Source: Amoebophrya sp. A120
Lineage: Eukaryota > Sar > Dinophyceae > Syndiniales > Amoebophryaceae
NCBI GenBank assembly: GCA_905178155.1
Contig: CAJINV010000009.1
Span: 917,415-981,414, forward strand
Direction of reading: 5' to 3'
DNA length: 64,000 bases
The notes beneath the pieces were generated by a model, which saw only the letters and a program-made list of their open reading frames with translations, made no database searches and was not told the DNA's origin. Shown here piece by piece: positions 37,101 through 45,858 of this stretch (position 1 is its first letter; each line of letters opens with the position of its first letter). Position numbers and translations under genes: made by a program.

Positions 37101-39076
37101 CATAAAACGACGCCGGCCGTCTGCTTCATGGCAACACCTGCGGCCCGCGCTGCTTGCTGTTTCGCTTCCATCAACTCTTTCTGCCGCATTATCACCACGC
37201 AGTAATTTATCAGAAACAGCAAAGGCGAAGAAACGCATCCTTCTTTACACCCATGGGTCAAAAACACGTCCTCCGCTCCAAAGTTGTAGACGGCCCCGCG
37301 ATGGCTGTTCTGCAGCACTGCCCAGAGGATAGTCGTAGAGAGGCCCAGTTGTTGCATGATGGAGGTGATGCACCTCCAATCCATTGCGGGGAAAGCCTTA
37401 CGAAGATCCACCAAATGCGGCACAACCGCCGCCATCTCTGGCACACTGTTGGCATAGTGCTGGCAGTCCTCGCGCAGTTTGTGGTAGATAGCAATCGAGT
37501 CCACCGTGCCGCGGTTTTGCCGAAAACCGTGCTGCGCCTCCGGAAAGAATCCACAACGTTCCAGCACTTCGTAAAGCCGCCGCGTGTAGACGCGGCATAC
37601 CAATTTTTGCACACAGGGCGACACGATGAGAAATCTGTAGTTGTCGGCGTCCTTCCTACATCCCCGGCCCTTCCAGAGCGGCGTGCTTTTGCAGAGGTTC
37701 ACCGCCCGCCCCAGATTCGTCATCTTCTTCCTTTTCAGCTCGCTGCTCAGGCAGGTGGTCACCATCTGCAGGCTGTCGCTATCTACATATCTGAAAATCG
37801 CCGCCGACAGCCCATGCGCGTCTTTCGCTGCCCCGCCTTTTCTCAGTGCCTTTGCGGCCTGCTCAAGCTCCTCCGGCGTAATCTCTGCATCTAGCTCGGC
37901 AAGATTTTCCGCGGAGAGTTTCTGAACCAGTCTCGGTATGTGCGCCTCAATCGGTAGCTCCTCCCCATCCGGCAGCGTTGGAGACGACCCCACGGAGAGC
38001 ATCTGCAGCTTCATCTGTTGCGGTGTTATTTCACAACACCGGTCAGTCTTCTTCAGCGTTTCCGTCTTGCAATGCTCCCAAAACTCCGATCGCGACTTTG
38101 CTGATTCAACAAGGCTGTCACTATCAGGAACGCGAAGCCCTCCCGGTCGCTTCTTCCTCAGAAACCAAGGGGTAGTCCGAATGAGAAAGTTCTGAAACTC
38201 CTCCATGCCGAATCCGTCCGGGCCTAACTGCGTCATTCGGGTCTGCAGGTCGTGGTTGAACTTCGCGACAAGTTTGGGTGACGGTGCTGGGTCGAGTTCC
38301 ATGCTTGCCGTTCGCCGCTGCTGCCCTTCGACCTTCAGCTGCGCCTTCGATTTGATGTCCACCGCTGCTTCGATCGCCAGGTGGTCAAGTTTGCGCGGCG
38401 CGGCCTGGCTCCCGTCTGGCAGCTTCCCATTCGAGTCAAATCGTGCGTACGCCCGGTGCCGCGCCAAATGCCGCCCCGGCGCAATGAAATGATCGATCTC
38501 ATTGCCTTCGCGAGTTGCCGAAGTGGCTCCCTGCCCCGGCGGAAAATGGGTCCCAACCAGCACCAGATTGCCGGCGGTCAAGGTCTTGGCGAAGTCCCGC
38601 CCGCGCGCGTTTGTGTGCGGTAGCCCGTAGCCGCCATGTATTATCGTATCGCCAAATCTTTCGCTCCCTATCTGCGCATTCGTATCCCCCGCTGCAATGC
38701 TGCATTTCCACTTGTGCGCCTTTCGTCTGTTAATCTCCAGGTTAATAGTATACAGATAAAAAGATCGTTGATCTTGCGAGCAAACTCACTGAGGAAAATG
38801 CCGTGTATGTATCTATACCGCTCCGCCGAAGAACAGGTAGATTTCCGAGAAGAAATCCAGCGGGAAGGCGACGAAGGCGAAAGGAATGATCAAAAACCAG
38901 AGCGCTGCCAGTACTGCGCTAAACATCGCGCTGACTCCTGCGACAAAAAACAGGACGCCATAGGGTACGGGTGTCGCTAGTCTCTGCAGATTGGTTTGCT
39001 GTGCGGCGCTGCCCGGACTGTTGGCTGGGTCGGCCGTTGCGGGGTTCTCTGCATCCACTCGGTGATACTGCACCAT
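34169..39076 (-). CDS. Multi-pass membrane protein, COPI-associated (TVP15-like), with a retrotransposon in its first intron
   Basis: Three exons: 39076-38819, 34853-34596, 34438-34169 (258+258+270 nt, 261 aa), all phase 0 with donors GTATAG and GTACTT and acceptors CATAG and TTCAG. The N-terminus is polar (MVQYHRVDAENPATADP). Hydrophobic segments lie at about residues 38-84 (GVLFFVAGVSAMFSAVLAAL, then FLIIPFAFVAFPLDFF), 118-136 (GRGIYLMFLSGLEF) and 145-168 (IGILIALYIAALGLVTLLLG). That order, with a GRG before the third segment, matches the COPI-associated family of Golgi membrane proteins. The C-terminal exon is soluble and weakly EF-hand-like (SSKERMTMDEFVEMSG), without a full calcium loop. 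The large intron contains a LINE. If exon 1 belonged to another gene, exons 2-3 could start at the ATG at 34853. Confidence 0.5.
34930..38790 (-). mobile_element. Non-LTR retrotransposon (LINE), 5'-truncated, inside an intron
   Basis: Defined by its single long open frame and by its position between the donor at 38818 and the acceptor near 34854 of the membrane-protein gene, same orientation as that gene. The 3' side after the stop is short and ends in repeats of the type CTACC near 34930-34950 rather than a poly(A) tail. The 5' side begins inside the endonuclease domain, as is typical of incomplete reverse transcription. Exact ends and target duplication could not be fixed by eye. Confidence 0.85.
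35003..38785 (-). CDS. LINE polyprotein: endonuclease C-terminal part, reverse transcriptase, zinc-finger-like tail
   Basis: Open for about 1260 codons without a stop; no ATG lies near the 5' end, consistent with truncation. The first ~100 residues match the end of an AP-endonuclease-like domain (GDTNAQIG, GGYGLPHTNARGRDF, NEIDHFIAP, KLDHLAIEAAV). The reverse transcriptase follows, numbered from codon 38581: DNYRFLIVSPCVQKL (~312), AQHGFRQNRGTVDSI (~349), DLRKAF (~392), GCKEGCVSSPLLF (~444) and the catalytic FADD (541-544). The C-terminal third has Cys/His clusters (CPWCPADSPHF, CEICCEHFTSSAGAMELHAL with AH). The frame is intact through the catalytic core, so the insertion looks recent; without a complete endonuclease it is unlikely to move by itself. 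Confidence 0.88.
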   Translation of the reverse strand, partial: VCSQDQRSFYLYTINLEINRRKAHKWKCSIAAGDTNAQIGSERFGDTIIHGGYGLPHTNARGRDFAKTLTAGNLVLVGTHFPPGQGATSATREGNEIDHFIAPGRHLARHRAYARFDSNGKLPDGSQAAPRKLDHLAIEAAVDIKSKAQLKVEGQQRRTASMELDPAPSPKLVAKFNHDLQTRMTQLGPDGFGMEEFQNFLIRTTPWFLRKKRPGGLRVPDSDSLVESAKSRSEFWEHCKTETLKKTDRCCEITPQQMKLQMLSVGSSPTLPDGEELPIEAHIPRLVQKLSAENLAELDAEITPEELEQAAKALRKGGAAKDAHGLSAAIFRYVDSDSLQMVTTCLSSELKRKKMTNLGRAVNLCKSTPLWKGRGCRKDADNYRFLIVSPCVQKLVCRVYTRRLYEVLERCGFFPEAQHGFRQNRGTVDSIAIYHKLREDCQHYANSVPEMAAVVPHLVDLRKAFPAMDWRCITSIMQQLGLSTTILWAVLQNSHRGAVYNFGAEDVFLTHGCKEGCVSSPLLFLINYCVVIMRQKELMEAKQQAARAAGVAMKQTAGVVLWSKPSGIHLKRSEKVHDLIMARRASRPMAADTHLHAQLTRTDLTALLFADDTTFMAEMDRQAVRAMEEKDKHNLNQDPKLPPVDLEVMEAFTQALADSGMRENKTKRIQGDVTRIVAKNLGVWTCPERDISEKIRKAWKAYFALSSKLAGVGGVSNARRGELVLTLLRTILCYGLQCRAVTPAEIRQLETEEIKFGCRLLGLPWWTKKTERISNAEVRRRLQIPPLATHLKFLQLRYFGHVMRKPKSDLTRKALVGQFFPTLHLPMDQNQPDFRPRHYLRSDSNLKELDPKRRHIPSYVEDCAGYLRKECGISSEILDKLVMSPDECEALRPDLKGPNSLYHKNKRTFYVLTRWAYIRECVSDWTQPEKDQGRREELREEYLDKLAMKYFGSNSGERRTRAQIRQDAVAQGLDPAVDTIAALNGYTRPTGAIPEIFKLRRCPWCPADSPHFQDPEEEPLSGEEIAGVPDAFQTHCKDSHSVAEPDLQCRNALMERNEEDDHERATALRAEIIARHPGVLKEKARKGKPPAGRRRAGHVPQITCEICCEHFTSSAGAMELHALAHTRGDYVKYGQLWRYGDGGERIKTNEFVPSEHIWDSNQGRYFMGSNAYVTRCHVPEDACYMTRSGKFGIKCRKCGTFKKQLQEEDQQVITEFTRSMMKQVDDMQRHEMACKGKKEAMPPQQADADGPAIPLPPNSL

Positions 39077-39788
39077 TTTGCGGGATTTGCCGTGGCAGTC
39101 ACGTTCTTCAGGAACGTCAGCTTCACTGCAACACTGCCGCTCTTATCGACGCGCGAGGTGCGTCTGTTATAGAAATCCGAGACACGAATCGGGATACGCA
39201 CGGCCAGGATGGTATGTTCAACACGAAAGCTGCGTTTTCCTGGAAGACACCAGTTGGTACGTTCCGGGGAGCAACAGGAATACGTCGGCGTCGTTGCGCT
39301 TGCGTGGTTACAACATGATACTCCAACAGAACCAGCTCGTCTAGCACTTCTACTTCATTGAATTTACTACTTCTGCTACGCAGCACATTGTCGGTTTTAT
39401 ATAATAATGAGCCTACCTCTGATTCTGAAGACTTTGTAGGTCGAACGCACACTATGAGCACGTTCACAAAGACGTTCTTGACGCAACCTTTCACTCCAAG
39501 ACTCAACTATGAATTTAGGTTCATCGTCGGCTTGCCAACGATTACTGTTGCCAGGGGACACCATCACCAATGAGCGACCATCTTGGACACATGAAAGGAC
39601 GACAGAGAACTAAGGGCATTGCCATTCATTGTTCTGTCAAGTTGCGTTGATTCTACGAAGGCAACGAACACGATCACTCGCGGGGGAAAATCACAGGCAC
39701 GGAAAATTTCCTGTGGAAGCGGGGATTAGCCACAATCTGCTTCATCTTCAAACAATAGCCAGGCGAATCGCCAAAAAATGCTTCTTCT
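39077..39788. other. Short intergenic region
   Basis: About 700 bp between the helicase stop and the start of the membrane-protein gene. Minus-strand open frames here (for example ending at 39123) have no recognised domain and no clear acceptor joining them to the next ATG. It probably holds a 3' UTR and a promoter. Confidence 0.4.
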
Positions 39789-42700
39789 TCAAGCCATAGA
39801 TCTTGTTATGGTTTCCACACGCATATCGGGAATGACCCTGCCTGCCAAACTGCTGCCACTTCCGAGTTTTTCCTCTCTCTGCGCCCGCCACTCGTCGTAC
39901 CCTAGTTTGCGCAAAAGTTCCTTCCCGTCCTCCTTATCCAACCCGCCCTGGTAGCAACTCGAGTCCATGATACACTTGGGGCAGCCCTTCTCGCATTCAC
40001 ACGTGAAAATCCGCTCTGCGGAACACTCTAGCAGTAGCGCGAAGTTCTCGGCTAACGTGCGGCTGTAGGGGTAGAGCAAAAGTTTCTCCCCATGGTCGTT
40101 CTCGCCGCTGCCGTCGCCCCCCTTCTTCATACCGCGATTGTGCTGCGCTTTCAGAGGCTCGGTGATCCCAAACACCGGCGCGAGCAGGCACATCACGTGC
40201 TCCAAAACGTGCAATCCCGCCGGGTGCAACCGGGCCAGAATTCCCAAGTCGAGCCAAATGCCAGTGTGGTAGCGCTTTAGCGGTGCCATCTTCAGGTCAA
40301 TCGTGTCTTCCACCTGCCCATCCGCTTTGTTCAGCTTGTGATACCCTGTGACAAAGAGAAACGTCGTCAAGGGTCCACGATAAAGCACATGCAGTTGGTT
40401 GAAGATTTTCACGTACGACTGAGGCTTCTTCTGCAGGTTCTCGTCGTGCAGCTCTGGTGGCGCAGGAGCGGTCGAGGCATCACTAGGAAGCTGTCCAGCA
40501 GCTGGCGCAGCTACCGCGAGGTTGTTTGCGTCATTCTGGTCCTGCTGCTCCGTCGAGGAGGAAGACGTGCCTGGAGGAACATTGGCTGTCGTTTTGAGCA
40601 TGGTCGTGGTGCTCGGGTTGGTCTTTTTCTCCGCTTCCAGTAGATTTTCACCCAACACCTCCCGCATCTGGCTGTGAATAAATACCTCCACGCGGTCCTT
40701 CGCCCGTGTGTAGTACTTCAGTGGCTCACCAATGTGCTTCCGCACCACCGCCCACTGATTGGTCGTGTCCAAGTCCTCCACAATGTAAGTTTCCCGTTGG
40801 ATACGGTAAATCGCACCGCGGTACAGCTTGACGTAGGCCACGGACTCTTCCAGCGAATCCAGCGGAACAGCGGCAGAGGAATAGTCCTCCGCATCCCACA
40901 CGTCGTACTGGATTTCGATCTCACGGATGTTAAACCGCGAGTGCGCATTTTTCTCCTTTGGCGGGGCGCAGTAGTCGACGATTTGCGTTTTCGGGTCGCG
41001 GTAGAAACGGAAGGGAAACTCGGCGTAAATATCGTCGAAAGTAACAAGGGGGGTAAGGGACTGCTCTGCTTTCTGACTTGTACTGCTGATAGTCGCGAGT
41101 GCCGCTTTGGTCGTGCCAGGATTGATATCGGCATCGCTGTCCTGCTGCTGTAGCTCCAAGCCAGTCTGTGTCCCTTTGCCGTTGTCGAGCATTGGCCTGA
41201 AGCTTTTCTCTTTCCAGAACAGTTCCAAGTAGTCCTCCAATTTCCCTGGGTACTCGCTCATGGCGCAAAATAGGTGGTCCCGCGTGATGTCTGGTGGGAT
41301 AAAGAGGGCGCAAACCGGGTCCCGCCGGCTGAAGAATTCGTCCGGGTTCTCCATGTAATACGCGTCCACACCCGAAATCGGCAACGTAATCACAATCGCC
41401 AAGCTGTCCGTCTCGAACCCGCGCCCACCGCGTCCCATCTGCTGCCAGAGAGAGCTGAGTTGCCTTGGAATACCCAAGTGGATAGTGCACTGCAGGTCCC
41501 CGACGTCGATACCCAATTCCAGGGCGTTTGTGGCAACCAGACCGATGAGTTTGTTGTTGAAAAACTTCTGTTCGATGTCGCGCCGGATCTCCTTCGAGTA
41601 ACCTGCTCGGTACGACGCAATGCGGCCGATCAGCTCGTCTGCGGCGGAGTGTACCGCATTGTTTGACGATGAAGAATTTCCAAGTTGTCCGGTAGCTTGT
41701 GCCCCCGGCCCAGTCGCCGAAGAGACAGATTTCCGCTTTGAAGCAGCGGCCTTGGCTGCAGCTGTGGTCTTCTTTGCCAGCGCTCCGGGCTGACCCCTTT
41801 TGTTCGTCTCCGGGCTCTTCATGTTGCGCACTCTTCCAGCTGCCGAGTTATTGTTACCCTCGTCCATGTTTTCCTCTTCTGACGGACGTCCGTCGTAATT
41901 GAGGAAATCCTCAACCGTCTCAGCAGCGTCCCCAGCGGTACTCTTCTTGTTTCCGACCAAAGACGCATCTTTTCGGATACGCTCGCAAATGCGGTCCAGC
42001 ATAAGTTCCACCAAGCTTCTCGCGGACACGAACAGCACCGTTTTGATGCCCTTTTTCACTGCTTGAACGAAGCTCCACGCGATATCATCGTAAATCCCGT
42101 CGTTCATGTGATGGAACGAGTCGACATTTTCCTTGTCAGTCATCGGATCGTGCAAACTCGTAGTCGCGGTCGTAGCGGAGGACCCTGTAGTCGCACTTCC
42201 AACAGCCGTACTGGCCGCACTACTTACTGTCGTGGGGTCCTCAAGCAAATTCAGTTGCTTGTTCGTTTTTTCGATCTTTTTCGCCTTCTGCTTGGCGAAA
42301 TTTCGCTTGCGCTTTTCCGCGTCGGGCTCGTACAGTTCGTAGTTCCTGGCGCGCATCGTGGGCGTCCACAAACAGACCTGCTTGGACCCGCGGCCCGCAC
42401 CACTGTCGCTGATTACGGTGACATCCAGGTCGACAAGCTCGTGAAAGAACTCGAGCGGGCGAACCATAGTGGCCGAACACGCGATAAATCGCAAGTGCTT
42501 GGACTGCTCGGGTTCGAGAGTCGGAGCAGGTGGACCACTGTTGGATTTCGGTAGGCCGGCGAAAGGCAAAGACGACCCTGTCGCAGAGCTAGCTGTTGCG
42601 GTTGCCGCGTTAGTAGGAGGCACAGCAGAAGAACTGGCCGAAGTGCCATTAAGTTTGACGATTGGCCCCTTGTTTCTTGCTGCTCCAGCCCGACTCTTCG

Positions 42701-43811
42701 CTTTTGCCTTCGCCTTGGCCTTTGCTCTTGCGCTGCCACTGGCCGCAGATTGGCCCCGCTGCAAGCCAGCAGCGCCATCTCTCCCAGCCGCATTTTTTGT
42801 TTCCTCCAGCAAGCCATGCATCTGCTTGGTTTTCTCGATCGCTCTGCGCAGCCGGCGCAGCACGCAACTGACGTGCGCACCGAACCGCCCGGTGTAGACG
42901 TGCGCCTCATCGAGGACGAGAAAGCGTAAGTTCAGCAACACATTTTGCACTTCCTTGTTTTTTCTGAATTCCTTCAGAAAGAAGCAGTGCAACGTGTCCG
43001 GATTTGTCAGAAAAAGGTCGCAGGATTGCAAGAGCTGCTTCCGTGTGGAAAAAGCTGTGTCTCCGTCGAACGTCGTCACCTTCCAAAAGGGTTTCCCTTG
43101 CAACTGCTCGAATTTCTTCAACTTCTGGCACTGATCCTGGGCCAGGGCTTTCGTTGGGAAAAGCAGAAACGCCCGAGGGCGGTTATCGAAAGCACTGCTG
43201 GAGCTGCATGCTGACTGTGCTGTTGATGCTCCAACACCGTTGCCAAACCGTGCGTGCCACAGATCCCACTCGTGCAAAAGCGGAAGGGTGTAGGCTAGAG
43301 ATTTTCCCGAGGCAAAGCTCGTACAGAGAAACACATTCTCGTGCTTTTCCACCACCTGCCGAAATGTTTCAGACTGGTGCGAATACAGCCGGTCTATACC
43401 AATCTGCTCCCGCAGCGCCCCCTGAACATTTGCGGAAAGTAGTTCTGGAAAGCCTGTGTAGGTTGGCCTTTCGCGCGGGAGCTCCCGGACATAGAAATTT
43501 GCCGCGTATTTCTCCAGCTGGCTCTGCAGTGTGGCAATGCCTGCGTTCTTTGATTTCTCTCCCTCCGCTACGGCTGTCTGCAGCTGGCCCGATGTTGACA
43601 AAGATTTCGCCTTCGCTTGCCGTTCCGCTTCATCAAGCAGGCGGTCGACATCGTCCAGCTTTAACTCTTTTTCTGCGACTTCTTGTTCGGTAATTGTAGC
43701 TGCGGCACCCGTGTTATTATCGGTTTTTGCTTTTTTCAGCACCGGCTCCTCGTCGCTGTCAGACATGAGGTCAATCACCTGCGCCGCGGGGAGCTTCCCG
43801 CTGCTCGCCAT
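39789..43811 (-). CDS. HRQ1: HRQ1/MrfA-type superfamily 2 DNA helicase with DUF1998 domain
   Basis: A single uninterrupted exon of 1340 codons; ATG at 43811 in context AAAATGG, TGA at the end. Motifs in order: RLYSHQ (141-146); Walker A variant TSFASGKS (164-171); PTKALAQDQ (219-227); DEAH (301-304); CSAT (445-448); VLFVSARSL (592-600); ATNALELGIDVGDLQ (760-774); LSSLWQQMGRGGR (785-797). The C-terminal DUF1998-like zinc region has CECEKGCPKCIMDSSC (1271-1286), the Cys pattern of HRQ1/MrfA. These helicases unwind DNA 3'-5' and act in interstrand-crosslink and other repair; HRQ1 is related to RECQ4. Low-complexity linkers (about 340-430 with KAKAKAKAK, and 500-560, 640-720) are inserted between the helicase motifs and lengthen it relative to yeast HRQ1. 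The absence of introns in an intron-rich cluster is notable. Confidence 0.85.
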   Translation of the reverse strand: MASSGKLPAAQVIDLMSDSDEEPVLKKAKTDNNTGAAATITEQEVAEKELKLDDVDRLLDEAERQAKAKSLSTSGQLQTAVAEGEKSKNAGIATLQSQLEKYAANFYVRELPRERPTYTGFPELLSANVQGALREQIGIDRLYSHQSETFRQVVEKHENVFLCTSFASGKSLAYTLPLLHEWDLWHARFGNGVGASTAQSACSSSSAFDNRPRAFLLFPTKALAQDQCQKLKKFEQLQGKPFWKVTTFDGDTAFSTRKQLLQSCDLFLTNPDTLHCFFLKEFRKNKEVQNVLLNLRFLVLDEAHVYTGRFGAHVSCVLRRLRRAIEKTKQMHGLLEETKNAAGRDGAAGLQRGQSAASGSARAKAKAKAKAKSRAGAARNKGPIVKLNGTSASSSAVPPTNAATATASSATGSSLPFAGLPKSNSGPPAPTLEPEQSKHLRFIACSATMVRPLEFFHELVDLDVTVISDSGAGRGSKQVCLWTPTMRARNYELYEPDAEKRKRNFAKQKAKKIEKTNKQLNLLEDPTTVSSAASTAVGSATTGSSATTATTSLHDPMTDKENVDSFHHMNDGIYDDIAWSFVQAVKKGIKTVLFVSARSLVELMLDRICERIRKDASLVGNKKSTAGDAAETVEDFLNYDGRPSEEENMDEGNNNSAAGRVRNMKSPETNKRGQPGALAKKTTAAAKAAASKRKSVSSATGPGAQATGQLGNSSSSNNAVHSAADELIGRIASYRAGYSKEIRRDIEQKFFNNKLIGLVATNALELGIDVGDLQCTIHLGIPRQLSSLWQQMGRGGRGFETDSLAIVITLPISGVDAYYMENPDEFFSRRDPVCALFIPPDITRDHLFCAMSEYPGKLEDYLELFWKEKSFRPMLDNGKGTQTGLELQQQDSDADINPGTTKAALATISSTSQKAEQSLTPLVTFDDIYAEFPFRFYRDPKTQIVDYCAPPKEKNAHSRFNIREIEIQYDVWDAEDYSSAAVPLDSLEESVAYVKLYRGAIYRIQRETYIVEDLDTTNQWAVVRKHIGEPLKYYTRAKDRVEVFIHSQMREVLGENLLEAEKKTNPSTTTMLKTTANVPPGTSSSSTEQQDQNDANNLAVAAPAAGQLPSDASTAPAPPELHDENLQKKPQSYVKIFNQLHVLYRGPLTTFLFVTGYHKLNKADGQVEDTIDLKMAPLKRYHTGIWLDLGILARLHPAGLHVLEHVMCLLAPVFGITEPLKAQHNRGMKKGGDGSGENDHGEKLLLYPYSRTLAENFALLLECSAERIFTCECEKGCPKCIMDSSCYQGGLDKEDGKELLRKLGYDEWRAQREEKLGSGSSLAGRVIPDMRVETITRSMA

Positions 43812-45858
43812 TTTCCTCCTGATGTAGCCTTCTAATGATCGCGCAAGGCTACCTCATTTTTTAAGATGGTTCGGAGAACAAAAGCGGAACGGGAAAAAGC
43901 GACAATGTCTAGACGTAGAGAAGGAGGACACAAAATTTACTTAAGTGCAGCGCAGCTCAAAAATTATAAACCACTTATTTACAAATGCGGTGTGCGCCGC
44001 ACGGAGCTATAGGGCTCTTAGATTGCTTATTCACTAAAGCGATAGGGTCAGGGGTCCTGCAAAAATAAGAAAAGGGTGTTTTACTTTTCATGTTCAAGCA
44101 TCTTCCGCGTGGCGGACGCGGATGTAAAGAAATGCCAATAATAAATAAAGCCGCGTCAGCGGCGGGGGCAGTCAGGTCACGCCGGTCGTCTTTTTTGTCT
44201 TTATGCCAAAAAACAACGCGATATGTAAGTATGGCCACCATGCCTCCACGACTCATGTTGTGCACGATGGTACTGCGGCCGATAAAAATCGCGGCCCAAA
44301 GATGCCAAGCGTTTGGGCTCGAAAAGGAAGCCCTTGTTTCCCGCATGCCATGGCCCCTCCTGGGCCTCCACCCGGGCCGGCCCCGTGGGCGACCCAGATC
44401 GGGCCCGTAGCATGCGGATTAGCTTTCACTTTTTGGCGGCACCCGCTTTCTTTGTTTTCTTTGTCAGAAAGTAAGCGCATCTCTTTGCATTCGGCCCGCC
44501 TCTGAAATGCTCAGCTCGCCTTTGTTGGCGGCCTTGTTAGCAGAGCTCAGAGTTGGGCCAAAATGACGCCCATGCCATGCGGATTCCCGATCCTGCATTT
44601 TGTCGTCTTCGCATTTTTTTGGTGCCGCTTTCTACTGGGCGACCCAAACCGCCAGAGACTAAGGCGGTCGGCGCCTCAGAAGGGCGCTCCTTTTGCCGGC
44701 TCCACGGCGTCGATTTCTCAAGCAGCAGTCGATCGCATTTCCTCGAGCTTGTTTGATGGCTAAGCCCCGGCCGTTTGATATAATATATCAAAAAAGAAGG
44801 CCTAAGCCTGTCTCTTCACAAAAAAGATTCCCGCTCTATATATTATATAGAGCGGAAATCTTTTTTGTGAAGAGATGACAGGCTCGGCCGATTGAAAACT
44901 ACTCTACCGGCCGTTTACGTTTTGCATGAGATATGACAAAAAAACCGCCAGGATAGAACGGTCGCGACCTCAACCTCACTACACGTACACACGAAGAAAG
45001 GGAGATGCTAATTCTAATATGTTCTTGTCGATGAGCATGTATAATGTTAATGGCTTGCGTTTGCGACAGAGGTAGCAGGTACGAGAGCAGATCCTTGCGC
45101 CCGTACATCAAGCCACGGACCATGTGCGTGATATTGATTCACTAGGATCTTGGGACTCATCTGCACACGAAAAAAAAGCATCCTCATGCTGCGGTATTTT
45201 CGACGACCGAATGGAGTTTTAGACTGATGTATCGTTACCAATGAGGGCAATGAATTGCTATTACCTCCTACAGCGCACCACTCTTGACAGCAAATAAACA
45301 AGGCGACGCAATACACAGGACAGCTGCACACACTGCATATTTAGTCGTATCTCTATGTCTACGTGCTCCTCTGCACATTCCCATCTGTTTCTGTTGCTGC
45401 TACAGTCGCGTTAGGAGCAGTGTAAAGAAGTGTTTCAGTTTCTTTTTGTCCACGAAGTAAAACTTACTAAACTAAAACTACAACTGTCCTTCTCCTTTCT
45501 TCATCTCGGTCGTTCAATGCGATTTCTGCAATTGACAAAGGCTTCAAGTTGTTGCAAGAGTTTGCTGGTGCAGTTTTTGCTCCGTGGTTTCCACTTCTTC
45601 GATGGAGTGTGGAAATAGAAATGCATGTCGATTCCGGCAATCTGTGATTCCGGGAATCTGTTCACGCCGCTCAATCGTGTATGTCTTCCGTGGGCAACCC
45701 CGCGCTCACCTCCAGTAGTTTTCAATTACATTTTAAGAAAAACTCTTGTCCAGTTCAAGTTCTGATGTAGAGCAGCGGCAGTGCCAAAGAAGTTGCATAA
45801 AAATGAATCTATCTCACAGCTAGCCGCTGCACTAGAAGTACACACAGAAAATTGTCCT
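43812..45858. other. Intergenic region with GC-rich island E
   Basis: Contains island E at about 44190-44760, GC-rich with a diverged internal duplication: CATGCGGATTAGC...GGCGGCACCCGCTTTC near 44412 and CATGCGGATTCCC...GGTGCCGCTTTC near 44576, each associated with GGGCGACCCA. A strong hairpin follows at 44806-44883. Beyond it lies AT-rich DNA with no supportable gene. Confidence 0.45.
44806..44883. repeat. Long near-perfect inverted repeat (hairpin)
   Basis: Arms of about 36 bp: GCCTGTCTCTTCACAAAAAA... pairs with ...TTTTTTGTGAAGAGATGACAGGC, closing on CTCTATATATTATATAGAG with almost no loop. One or two bases are unpaired. A smaller palindrome, TTGATATAATATATCAA, lies just left at about 44774-44790. 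Both sit at the right edge of GC-rich island E, next to copies of CGGCCG. Possibly a terminal structure of a mobile element or a transcription terminator. Confidence 0.75.
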
